From the NCBI RefSeq assembly GCF_001426755.1, contig NZ_LMFJ01000001.1, positions 1,500,929-1,564,928 on the forward strand: 64,000 nt of DNA, given 5' to 3'. The position numbers were made by a program, and so were the translations under genes. Position 1 is the stretch's first letter. The number at the start of each line of letters is the position of its first letter. This stretch comes from Aeromicrobium sp. Root495 (GTDB lineage: Bacteria > Actinomycetota > Actinomycetes > Propionibacteriales > Nocardioidaceae). Of this stretch, positions 56,727 through 64,000 are shown in pieces. The notes below the pieces were generated by a model that saw only the letters and a program-made list of their open reading frames with translations, was not told the origin of the DNA and ran no database searches.

Positions 56727-57719
56727 TCAGCCCGCCCGGCGGTGCTCCCCACGCCAGACCGCCGAGACCTCGTCGGGGCTGATGCCGGCCTCGATGATCT
56801 GCAGCAGCAGCATGGCGAGCGAGTACTCGGGCTCCTCCCGAGCAGCGGTCTCGGCACAGATCAACGCCTGGGCGCCGTCGCCGCACCGGTGGGCCGCGAA
56901 GCCGGCGAGGCACAGCACGGGAGCGCGCAGCGACTGCGGGACGATCCGTGCCGCTCGCTGCCACAAGGCACGCATCTGGCCGGAGGTACTTCGCTCGACC
57001 TGCGCGACGAGGTCGTCGCGCACACCGATGGAGATGGTCCAGACGGCGAGCCGCAGGACCTCGCCGTCACTCAGGGCGTCCCCGGCGCGGACCCGGTCCA
57101 GCAGTGGGCCGACGTCGCGGCGGGCGACGTCCACGCTCGGCTCGTCGGCCCGTGCCCCCATCAGCAGCGCACCCACCTGCTCGGCCTGCTCGTCAGCCGC
57201 GCGGTCGAGCCAGTGGCGTCGTTGCCCCGTCTCCCGAGCGATCCTCGTCCGGAGCTCGTCGCGCGACGCGAGGATCTCCTGGCCCTCGGCCACCGCCTGG
57301 ACGACCGCGACGTGGTGGAGCGACCGCTCGTAGGGGTGACCGGCCGGCTCGCAGTCCGCGAAGGTGGTCCAGTAGCGGTCGTCGGTCGCCCACACGCTCA
57401 CGACCGGCTTGATGCTTCCCAGACCGCGCTCGGCGGCCCACACGTACTGCTCGGCCATCTCGGGTCGTTGGGAGACCGCGATGATCATGGCGCCCTCCGC
57501 GCCCTGCCGCGAGAGGTGGAGGTGGACGAGCCGCGCCACCTCCTCGGGCGGGATCCGGTCGTCGAGGTCGAGCCGCATGCGAAAGCCCATGCGGTGTCGC
57601 GGGCCACGCGTGGCGATGGCGCACAGGGACTCCTGCGGGACGAACCCGAAGGCTGCCGGCAGGACGTTGACGAGGTCGGACGGGTCGTGGGCCGTGTAGA
57701 CGGGGCGCTGGGAGGTCAT
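56727..57719 (-). CDS. DUF4192 domain-containing protein
   Basis: A 330-residue actinobacterial protein. The conserved N-terminal segment is HDPSDLVNVLPAAFGFVPQESLCAIA, followed by FRMRLDLDD, VHLHLSRQGAEGAMIIAVS and VWATDDRYWTTF. The helical C-terminal half contains LCLAGFAAHRCGDGAQALICAETAAREEPEYSLAMLLL, resembling a TPR-like repeat. Function unknown. It diverges from dinB; the 127-bp gap holds a GTCGTC-C-GACGAC dyad (57732-57744) and two copies of CCTGTGGACGC (57770, 57800). Confidence 0.83.
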   Translation of the reverse strand: MTSQRPVYTAHDPSDLVNVLPAAFGFVPQESLCAIATRGPRHRMGFRMRLDLDDRIPPEEVARLVHLHLSRQGAEGAMIIAVSQRPEMAEQYVWAAERGLGSIKPVVSVWATDDRYWTTFADCEPAGHPYERSLHHVAVVQAVAEGQEILASRDELRTRIARETGQRRHWLDRAADEQAEQVGALLMGARADEPSVDVARRDVGPLLDRVRAGDALSDGEVLRLAVWTISIGVRDDLVAQVERSTSGQMRALWQRAARIVPQSLRAPVLCLAGFAAHRCGDGAQALICAETAAREEPEYSLAMLLLQIIEAGISPDEVSAVWRGEHRRAG

Positions 57720-57846
57720 GCGACCACGCTCGTCGTCCGACGACCGGCTGCGACAGGCCTCGTCCCGGACCTGTGGACGCGCCCTGCCCGGCGAGGCGGC
57801 CTGTGGACGCCGGTCCAGGACGCGGGTGTCCCTGCCGGGTGCGAGC

Positions 57847-59178
57847 ATGGCCCTCATGCGGTCGACGGCGTCCATCCTGCACGTGGACCTCGACGCCTTC
57901 TTCGCCTCCGTGGAGCAGCGCGACAAGCCGTCGTTGCGTGGCAAGCCCGTCATCGTCGGCGGGGTCGGGCACCGCGGCGTGGTGTCCACGGCCTCCTACG
58001 AGGCCCGGGTGCACGGGGTCCGCTCCGCCATGCGCATGGTCGAGGCCAGGGCCCGGTGTCCGCACGCGGCCTTCCTCGGCGGCCGCTTCCATGCCTACCG
58101 CGAGGCCAGCCGCATCGTCATGGAGCGCCTGCGCGAGGAGTCGCCCCTCGTGGAGCCGCTCTCGCTCGACGAGGCCTTCGTCGACCTCGCCGGCTCCCCC
58201 GACTTCGACCCGTCCACGGTGGACGCGCTGGTGGCCCGCCTCCGCGCCGACATCACCGAGCGCACGCACGGACTCACCGCGTCGGTCGGTGTCGCGTCCT
58301 CCAAGCTCATGGCCAAGATCGCCAGCGAGGTCAACAAGCCCGACGGCGTCTACGTCGTCCCCGCCGGGTCCGAGGCCGCGGTGCTCGGCCCCATGCAGGT
58401 CACGGCCATCCCTGGCGTCGGCCCGGCCACGGCCGAGCGCCTGCGCAGGGTCGGCATCCTCACCGTCGAGGACCTGCGCGAGCCCAGCGAGGACGAGCTC
58501 GTCCGGCTGCTCGGCCAGGCCTCGGGCCGTGGACTCTGGCGCATGGCTCGCGCCGACGACGACCGCCCCGTCCAGCCCGAGCGCGAGACCAAGTCGGTGA
58601 GCGTGGAGGACACCTTCGAGACCGACGTCACCGACCGCGCCCGCCTCGGCCTCGAGGTCGACCGGATGAGCCGCGAGGTCGCCGCTCGCCTGGTCAAGAA
58701 CGGACTGTCCGGTCGCACCGTCACGCTCAAGATCCGGCACCACGACTTCGAGACCCACACCCGTTCCAGCACGCTCTCCGCCCCGGTCGACAGCCACCGC
58801 GCCATCGGACGCACCGCCCGGGCGCTGCTCGAGGCCGCCGACCTCGCCGGGGGGCTGCGCCTCATCGGCGTGGGCGTGAGCGGCCTGGCCGACTGGGTCC
58901 AGGAGGACCTGTTCGACACCGACGCCGAGGACGACGCCCTCGAGCTGGCCGAGCAGCAGGAGGCCGAGCCGGTCGTCGAGGCGGTGCACTGGAACCCCGG
59001 CATGGACGTCCATCACGAGGAGCACGGCGACGGCTGGGTCTGGGGCTCCGGCCTGGGGCGCGTGACCATCCGTTTCGAGACTCGCTCCACCCCGCCGGGG
59101 CCCGTGCGCACCTTCTCCACCGACGACCCCCTGCTGACGCCGCGCCACCAGGACGGGCCCGCTAGTTTCGAGTCATGA
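57847..59178 (+). CDS. dinB: DNA polymerase IV (Y-family)
   Basis: A 443-residue translesion polymerase. Catalytic acids: Asp14/Asp16 in HVDLDAFFASVE and Asp108/Glu109 in SLDEAFVDL. The steric segment YEARVHGVRSAM, the HhH thumb (IPGVGPATAERLRRVGI) and the little-finger domain (LKIRHHDFETHTR) are all present. A beta-clamp motif QEDLF sits at residues 352-356 rather than at the end. A further 87-residue tail (HHEEHGDGWVWGSGLGRVTIRFETR) follows. No LexA box was recognised upstream. The stop overlaps the next start (ATGA). Confidence 0.93.
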   Translation: MALMRSTASILHVDLDAFFASVEQRDKPSLRGKPVIVGGVGHRGVVSTASYEARVHGVRSAMRMVEARARCPHAAFLGGRFHAYREASRIVMERLREESPLVEPLSLDEAFVDLAGSPDFDPSTVDALVARLRADITERTHGLTASVGVASSKLMAKIASEVNKPDGVYVVPAGSEAAVLGPMQVTAIPGVGPATAERLRRVGILTVEDLREPSEDELVRLLGQASGRGLWRMARADDDRPVQPERETKSVSVEDTFETDVTDRARLGLEVDRMSREVAARLVKNGLSGRTVTLKIRHHDFETHTRSSTLSAPVDSHRAIGRTARALLEAADLAGGLRLIGVGVSGLADWVQEDLFDTDAEDDALELAEQQEAEPVVEAVHWNPGMDVHHEEHGDGWVWGSGLGRVTIRFETRSTPPGPVRTFSTDDPLLTPRHQDGPASFES

Positions 59179-61334
59179 ACCAGCCACCCGTCGCCCCTCC
59201 CGTCGCCGAGCGCCGCCCGCAGGACCGGGTGCACCACGGCGACACGTTCGTCGACGACTACGAGTGGCTGCGGGCCAAGGACGATCCGGCGACCATCGCG
59301 TACCTCGAGGCCGAGAACACCTACGCCGACGCCGCCACCGCGCACCTCGAGGAGCTGCGCGAGACGATCTTCTCCGAGATCAAGAGCCGCACCCTCGAGA
59401 CCGACCTCTCGGTGCCCGTGCGCCACGGCGCCTGGTGGTACTACAGCCGAACGGTCGAGGGCAGCCAGTACGCCATCCGCTGCCGCACCGCCATCGACTC
59501 CCCCGACGACTGGACGCCACCGAGGCTCGCCTCCGGCGTCGACGTGCCGGGTGAGCAGGTCCTGCTCGACTCCAACGTCGAGGCCGAGGGCCACGAGTTC
59601 TTCTCGCTCGGCGGGTTCTCGCTGAGCGACGACGGCCACCTGCTGGCCTACTCCACCGACCTCGTGGGCGACGAGCGCTACACGATCCGCGTCAAGGACC
59701 TGCGCACCGGCGAGCTGCTCGCCGACGAGATCCCCGACACGAGTGGCGGCGTCACGTGGTCGTCGGCCGGCAGCCACCTCTTCTACACGACGGTCGACGA
59801 TGCCTGGCGCCCTCACCGCATCTGGCGGCACGCCCTGGGCAGCGGAGCCGACGACGTCCTCGTCCACGAGGAGTCCGACGAGCGCTTCTTCACCGGCATC
59901 GGCCGCACGCAGTCCGAGAAGTTCCTCGTCATCGGTGCCTCGTCCAAGATCACGAGCGAGGTCAAGGTGCTCGCCGCCGACGAGCCCGAGGGTGAGTTCC
60001 GCGTCGTCGTCCCGCGCACCGACGGCATCGAGTACTCCCTCGAGCACGCCGTCGTCGGCGGGCAGGACTACTTCCTCCTCCTCCACAACGACGGCCACCC
60101 CGACTTCCAGCTCGACGCCGTCACGGTCGAGGACGCGCTCGCCGGCGGCCTCAGCTCCCCCGCCACCGGGCTCACGGTCGTCGCGGCCGACGACGCGATC
60201 CGCCTCGAGGACGTCGAGGTGTTCGCCCGGCAGCTCGTCATCTCCTACCGCCGCGAGGCCCTGGCTCGCATCGCGGTCATCCGGCTCGGCGAGGGCCAGG
60301 GCCTCGACGCCCTCGCCGCGCCTCGCGAGATCGACTTCGGCGAGGAGCTCTTCACGAGCGGTGTCGGCGCCAACGCGGAGTGGGACCAGCCGCTCGTGCG
60401 CGTGGGCTTCACCTCGTTCGTCACGCCGTCCACGGTCTTCGACTACGACGTCGAGGCCGACGAGCTGATCCTGCGCAAGCAGGCCCCGGTGCTCGGCGGG
60501 TACGACCCGACCGACTACGTCCAGCACCGCACGTGGGCCACGGCCGACGACGGCACCCAGGTGCCGGTCTCCATCGTCCACCGAGCCGACACCCCCATCG
60601 ACGGCACCGCGCCCGGACTCATCTACGGCTACGGCTCCTACGAGGCGAGCATGGACGCCGGCATGAGCATCGCCCGGCTCTCGCTCCTCGACCGCGGCTT
60701 CGTCTTCGCCATCGCGCACGTGCGCGGCGGCGGCGAGATGGGACGTCACTGGTACGAGGACGGCAAGCTGCTGCACAAGAAGAACACCTTCACCGACTTC
60801 GTCGCCGCCGCCCGCCACCTCGTGGCCGACGGCTGGACGAGCGCCGACCGGCTCATCGCCGAGGGCGGCAGCGCCGGGGGCCTGCTGATGGGCGCCGTCG
60901 CCAACCTCGCTCCCGACGCGTTCCGCGGCATCCTCGCGGCGGTGCCGTTCGTCGACGCCCTCACGTCGATCCTCGACCCCGAGCTGCCGCTCACCGTCAT
61001 CGAGTGGGACGAGTGGGGCAACCCCCTGCACGACCCCGAGGTGTACGCCTACATGAAGGGCTACTCCCCCTACGAGAACGTCGAGGCCAAGGACTACCCG
61101 GCCATCCTCGCGGTCACGAGCCTCAACGACACCCGCGTCCTCTACGTCGAGCCGGCCAAGTGGGTGGCTCGGCTCCGCGCCACCGCCACGGGGTCCGAGC
61201 CCATCCTGCTGAAGACCGAGATGCATGCGGGCCACGGCGGCGTCAGCGGACGGTACGCGTCGTGGAAGGAGCGGGCCTGGGAGCTCGCCTGGATCATCGA
61301 CACCGCCACCAGCCGTGTCGGAGCCCGCTCCTAG
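59175..61334 (+). CDS. ptrB: Oligopeptidase B (S9A prolyl oligopeptidase family)
   Basis: A 719-residue cytosolic serine peptidase that cleaves short peptides after basic residues. The N-terminal beta-propeller begins DDYEWLRAKDDPATIAYLEAEN. The alpha/beta-hydrolase domain has HVRGGGEMGRHWYEDGKLLHKKNTF, catalytic Ser566 (GGSAGG), Asp652 (NDTRV) and His687 (HAGHGG). Length and motifs match oligopeptidase B rather than prolyl oligopeptidase. The ATG overlaps the dinB stop by 4 bp. Confidence 0.93.
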   Translation: MNQPPVAPPVAERRPQDRVHHGDTFVDDYEWLRAKDDPATIAYLEAENTYADAATAHLEELRETIFSEIKSRTLETDLSVPVRHGAWWYYSRTVEGSQYAIRCRTAIDSPDDWTPPRLASGVDVPGEQVLLDSNVEAEGHEFFSLGGFSLSDDGHLLAYSTDLVGDERYTIRVKDLRTGELLADEIPDTSGGVTWSSAGSHLFYTTVDDAWRPHRIWRHALGSGADDVLVHEESDERFFTGIGRTQSEKFLVIGASSKITSEVKVLAADEPEGEFRVVVPRTDGIEYSLEHAVVGGQDYFLLLHNDGHPDFQLDAVTVEDALAGGLSSPATGLTVVAADDAIRLEDVEVFARQLVISYRREALARIAVIRLGEGQGLDALAAPREIDFGEELFTSGVGANAEWDQPLVRVGFTSFVTPSTVFDYDVEADELILRKQAPVLGGYDPTDYVQHRTWATADDGTQVPVSIVHRADTPIDGTAPGLIYGYGSYEASMDAGMSIARLSLLDRGFVFAIAHVRGGGEMGRHWYEDGKLLHKKNTFTDFVAAARHLVADGWTSADRLIAEGGSAGGLLMGAVANLAPDAFRGILAAVPFVDALTSILDPELPLTVIEWDEWGNPLHDPEVYAYMKGYSPYENVEAKDYPAILAVTSLNDTRVLYVEPAKWVARLRATATGSEPILLKTEMHAGHGGVSGRYASWKERAWELAWIIDTATSRVGARS

Positions 61335-61337
61335 GCT
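61332..61337 (+). promoter_or_regulatory. Putative -10 element of the exonuclease III gene (TAGGCT)
   Basis: TAGGCT lies 7 nt before the ATG at 61345, and its TAG is also the last (stop) codon of ptrB. It supports the ATG over the GTG two codons earlier. Confidence 0.5.
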
Positions 61338-61344
61338 GGTGCGC

Positions 61345-62142
61345 ATGCTGCGTCTCGCCACCGTCAACGTCAACGGCATCCGTGCAGCCCTCAAGAAGGG
61401 CATGGCCGAGTGGCTCACCGAGCGTGACTGCGACGTCATCACGCTGCAGGAGGTCCGCGCCCCCGACGAGCTCGTGCATCCACTGCTCGAGGAGCACGGC
61501 TACCACGTGGTCCACACCGAGGCTGCGGCCAAGGGCCGGGCCGGCGTGGCGGTCCTGAGCCGCACCGAGCCCAAGGCGTCGCGGGCCACCATCGGGGACG
61601 ACTACTTCCTCGACTCCGGCCGCTGGATCGAGTCCGACATCGTCCTGCCCGACGGAAGCCTCCTCACCGCGGTCTCCGCGTACGTCCACTCCGGCGAGGC
61701 CGGCACCCCTCGACAGGACGACAAGTACCGCTTCCTCGACGAGACGGCCAAGCGCCTGGTGGCCCTGCGCTCGCACGCCGACCACGTCGTGCTCACCGGC
61801 GACCTCAACATCGGGCACACCGAGCGCGACATCAAGAACTGGAAGGGCAACCTCAAGAAGGCCGGCTTCCTGCCCGAGGAGCGCGGCCACCTCACCCGCT
61901 GGTTCGACGAGCTGGGGTACGTCGACGTCGCCCGCTCGCTCGCCGGCGACGTCGACGGTCCGTACACGTGGTGGTCCATGCGCGGGCAGGCCTTCGACAA
62001 CGACACCGGCTGGCGCATCGACTACCAGATCGCCACGCCCGAGCTCGCTGCTGCGGCCCGCACCGCCACCGTCGATCGCGCCCCCAGCTGGGCCGAGCGC
62101 TGGTCCGACCACGCTCCGCTGGTCGTCGACTACGACCTCTGA
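61345..62142 (+). CDS. xth: Exodeoxyribonuclease III
   Basis: A 265-residue EEP-fold AP endonuclease/3'-5' exonuclease in base-excision repair. Motifs: TVNVNGIRAALKKGMAEWL, catalytic Glu in ITLQEVRAP, YVHSGEAG, LTGDLNIGHTERDIKNWKGN, and the terminal WRIDYQIATP and WSDHAPLVVDYDL with catalytic Asp and His. Length is normal. It has its own leaderless promoter candidate although it follows ptrB by only 10 bp. Confidence 0.95.
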   Translation: MLRLATVNVNGIRAALKKGMAEWLTERDCDVITLQEVRAPDELVHPLLEEHGYHVVHTEAAAKGRAGVAVLSRTEPKASRATIGDDYFLDSGRWIESDIVLPDGSLLTAVSAYVHSGEAGTPRQDDKYRFLDETAKRLVALRSHADHVVLTGDLNIGHTERDIKNWKGNLKKAGFLPEERGHLTRWFDELGYVDVARSLAGDVDGPYTWWSMRGQAFDNDTGWRIDYQIATPELAAAARTATVDRAPSWAERWSDHAPLVVDYDL

Positions 62143-62188
62143 GCGCGGGCTCACGCCACCCCCAGGTGGCGACTGCATAACACCCTGA

Positions 62189-62194
62189 TATATT
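62189..62194 (+). promoter_or_regulatory. Putative -10 element of marR (TATATT)
   Basis: TATATT lies 7 nt before the ATG at 62202, with a weak -35 candidate TGGCGA (62167-62172) at 16 bp spacing. The transcript would be leaderless. Confidence 0.6.
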
Positions 62195-62195
62195 T

Positions 62196-62212
62196 AGTTG
62201 CATGAAGCAACT
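62196..62212 (+). promoter_or_regulatory. Dyad spanning the marR start codon (putative autoregulatory operator)
   Basis: AGTTGC (62196-62201), ATGAA, GCAACT (62207-62212): a perfect 6-bp inverted repeat centred on the start codon and just downstream of the -10. A MarR dimer bound here would block initiation. Confidence 0.65.
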
Positions 62213-62651
62213 GGAGACGGATCGTCTGGCCCGCGCGCTGCGCGAGCTCGCTGTCTCGTTCGTCCGGGCCGGCTCCACCGCCGGCCTGAGCCGCACGGCG
62301 GCAGCCACGCTGGGGCGCCTCGAGCGCGACGGCGACCATCGCATCACCGACCTCGCCACCGACGAGGGCATCACCCAGCCCGCCATGACCGGACTCGTGC
62401 AGAGGCTCGAGCAGGCCGGGCACGTGACGCGCCGCGCCGACCCCGCCGACGGTCGCGCCAGCCTCATCTCCATCACGCCCACAGGGCTCGACGCCCTCAG
62501 GACGCGCCGGGCCGAGCAGGACGCCGTCGTCGCGGCCCGGCTCGAGCACCTCAGTCCCGAGCAGCGAGCGCGCCTCAGCGACGCGCTCGAGGCCATCGAG
62601 ACACTCACCCACACCCCAGCAGATCATCTGGAGGATCATGCACTCGCCTGA
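62202..62651 (+). CDS. MarR family transcriptional regulator
   Basis: A 149-residue winged-helix repressor: helices LARALRELAVSFVRAG, then recognition region ITDLATDEGITQPAMTGLVQRLEQAGHVTRRADPADGRASLISIT with the wing, and a C-terminal dimerisation helix. It overlaps the downstream MFS gene by 14 bp, so the protein probably represses its own operon and responds to a substrate of the exporter. The ligand is unknown. Confidence 0.9.
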   Translation: MKQLETDRLARALRELAVSFVRAGSTAGLSRTAAATLGRLERDGDHRITDLATDEGITQPAMTGLVQRLEQAGHVTRRADPADGRASLISITPTGLDALRTRRAEQDAVVAARLEHLSPEQRARLSDALEAIETLTHTPADHLEDHALA

Positions 62652-63936
62652 CACCACGGCCGAGAAGCCGTCGCTGTTCGACCAGCCCAAGGCCGTCTAC
62701 GCGGTGGCCTTCGCCTGCGTCATCTCGTTCATGGGCATCGGCCTGGTGGACCCCATCCTGCCCGCGCTCAAGACCCAGCTCGACGCCACCGAGAGCCAGG
62801 TGACACTGCTCTTCACGAGCTACCTCGTGGTCACCGCCGTGGCCATGCTCGTCACGAACTGGTTCTCCAGCCGCGTGGGCGCCAAGCGCACCCTGCTCAT
62901 CGGCCTCGTCATCATCGTGATCTTCTCGGCGCTCGCAGGCGCCAGCGGCTCGATCAGCGGCATCGTCGCCTTCCGCGCCGGATGGGGCCTGGGCAACGCC
63001 CTCTTCATCGCCACCTCGCTCGCGGCCATCGTGCAGAGCGCCCGCGGCGGGTTCGCCGGCGCGATCATCCTGTACGAGGCGGCCCTGGGGCTGGGCATCG
63101 CAGCCGGCCCGCTCGTGGGCGGCACGCTGGGCAACATCAGCTGGCGCGGCCCGTTCTTCGGGGTGTCGGTCCTGATGGCCATCGCCCTCGTGGCCACGGC
63201 GCTGCTCCTGCCCAGCACGCCCAAGCCGGAGCACAAGACCAAGCTCTCGGCCCCGCTGCTCGCCCTGCGTCACCGCGGCCTGGCCACCATGAGCGTGGCC
63301 GCCCTGCTCTACAACTGGGGCTTCTTCACGATGCTCGGCTACGCACCGTTCCCCATGGCCCTCTCCATCACGCAGCTCGGCTGGGTCTTCTTCGGCTGGG
63401 GCCTGCTCGTGGCGTTCTTCTCCGTCATCGGGGCCCCGTGGCTGCAGGCCAGGCTCGGCACGGCCGTGTCGCTCTACATCGCCTTCACGCTCTTCGCGGC
63501 CGACCTCGCCCTGATGGCCACCGACCCGACGAAGCAGAGCCTCATGGTGGGCTGCGTCATCGCGGCCGGCATCTTCATCGGCATCAACAACACGCTCATG
63601 ACCCAGGCCGTCATGCTCGTCTCCCCCGTCGAGCGTCCGGTGGCCTCGGCGGCCTACGGCTTCGTCCGGTTCATCGGTGGCGGCCTCGCCCCGTTCGCGG
63701 CGGGCAAGCTCGTCGAGCACTTCTCCGTGCACGTGCCGTTCGCCATCGCAGCGGTCGCGGTGCTCCTCGCCGCGGTGGTCCTCTCCACGGCCCACCGCAC
63801 GCTCGCCGACGCCGACCGAGGCATCGACGAGGACGGCCACACCGTCGCCGACGCCGACGTGGTCGAGGGCGAGGTCGCCGACGAGTTCGGTGGAGCTCCC
63901 GGCGCGATCGACGAGCTCATCCAGTCCAAGCGCTGA
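62638..63936 (+). CDS. MFS efflux transporter (DHA1-like)
   Basis: A 432-residue protein with about twelve hydrophobic segments: FACVISFMGIGLVDPILPAL (helix 1), SSRVGAKRTLLIGLVIIVIFSAL (motif A), and LYEAALGLGIAAGPLVGGTLGNISWRGPFF (motif C antiporter signature). An acidic C-terminal tail (DRGIDEDGHTVADADVVEGEV) is probably cytosolic. Coupled to the preceding marR gene, so a drug or metabolite exporter is likely. The ATG overlaps the marR end. Confidence 0.88.
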   Translation: MHSPDTTAEKPSLFDQPKAVYAVAFACVISFMGIGLVDPILPALKTQLDATESQVTLLFTSYLVVTAVAMLVTNWFSSRVGAKRTLLIGLVIIVIFSALAGASGSISGIVAFRAGWGLGNALFIATSLAAIVQSARGGFAGAIILYEAALGLGIAAGPLVGGTLGNISWRGPFFGVSVLMAIALVATALLLPSTPKPEHKTKLSAPLLALRHRGLATMSVAALLYNWGFFTMLGYAPFPMALSITQLGWVFFGWGLLVAFFSVIGAPWLQARLGTAVSLYIAFTLFAADLALMATDPTKQSLMVGCVIAAGIFIGINNTLMTQAVMLVSPVERPVASAAYGFVRFIGGGLAPFAAGKLVEHFSVHVPFAIAAVAVLLAAVVLSTAHRTLADADRGIDEDGHTVADADVVEGEVADEFGGAPGAIDELIQSKR

Positions 63937-63938
63937 AG

Positions 63939-63987
63939 CTCCTCGCGGGCTCAGCAGCGGGACGAGGAGAGGCGGGGTGCGCACCCC
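63939..63987 (+). terminator. Inverted repeats after the MFS gene
   Basis: CTCCTCG (63939-63945) is inverted as CGAGGAG (63963-63969), then a perfect 14-bp palindrome GGGGTGCGCACCCC lies at 63974-63987. These are candidates for the operon terminator. The window ends 13 bp later, so the context is incomplete. Confidence 0.45.
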
Positions 63988-64000
63988 CTGATGCGCACCC

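Noticed and set aside
57720..57846. A LexA box upstream of dinB
   Set aside because: The GTCGTC-C-GACGAC dyad does not match the CGAACN4GTTCG type of actinobacterial SOS box.

Overview
The window is a 64 kb stretch of a high-GC actinobacterial chromosome. Nearly every base is coding, GTG starts are common, and the gene set is housekeeping: sigA, a topoisomerase IV pair, dxs, acnA, dut, hemH, tdk and sepH. My best guess for the family is Nocardioidaceae (Nocardioides/Aeromicrobium type). That is inference from gene content and order, not a search. The order resembles the Streptomyces SCO58xx-SCO60xx region (hrdB, parE, parC, sepH, hemH, suhB, dut, TrkA, aconitase, rok7B7-xylFGH, dxs). I found no rRNA, tRNA, CRISPR, prophage or insertion sequence.

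Layout. 1-6.8 kb: end of a MaoC-type dehydratase gene, an exported CocE-type hydrolase, tesB, a PAC2 protein, dxs and a flavin reductase. 6.8-11.4 kb: a minus-strand sugar ABC operon (xylF-xylG-xylH) ending in a ROK repressor, with a 17-bp hairpin after xylF and a dyad upstream. 11.4-16.2 kb: phoD and acnA, with a duplicated terminator after acnA and a MarR-type dyad before it. 16.2-25.3 kb: an RDD protein, a giant zinc-ribbon membrane protein, a 23S-type RNA methyltransferase and a KimA-like K+ transporter on the minus strand. Divergent from these are two TrkA/KtrA-like gating subunits, followed by convergent DUF3159 and OB-fold genes. 25.3-29.7 kb: DUF3710, dut, DUF3093, DUF4235, DUF4193, suhB and hemH. 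29.8-35.8 kb: an MFS gene coupled to putA, then sepH, then a five-copy 62-63 bp hairpin array. 35.8-41 kb: tdk, an AP-superfamily phosphatase, DUF5998 and a GNAT/acyl-CoA-synthetase fusion. 41-51 kb: parC, an lprG/P55 pair, carbonic anhydrase, several small genes and parE. 51-57.7 kb: DUF7455, a secreted PLD protein, sigA, a glutamate-cysteine-ligase family enzyme and DUF4192. 57.8-64 kb: dinB, oligopeptidase B, exonuclease III, and a marR-MFS efflux operon.

How the parts work together. ParC and ParE, encoded about 8 kb apart, should form topoisomerase IV. KimA plus two RCK proteins suggest a potassium uptake module. LprG plus the P55-like exporter suggest envelope lipid export. XylFGH plus ROK form a self-contained regulated sugar importer.

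The strongest non-coding signals are (i) the five-copy hairpin array between the convergent genes sepH and tdk, whose inner stems show compensatory changes; and (ii) a repeated TAGNNT (TANNNT) hexamer 6-8 nt before the start codon of 18 genes, which points to widespread leaderless transcription and fixes several start codons.
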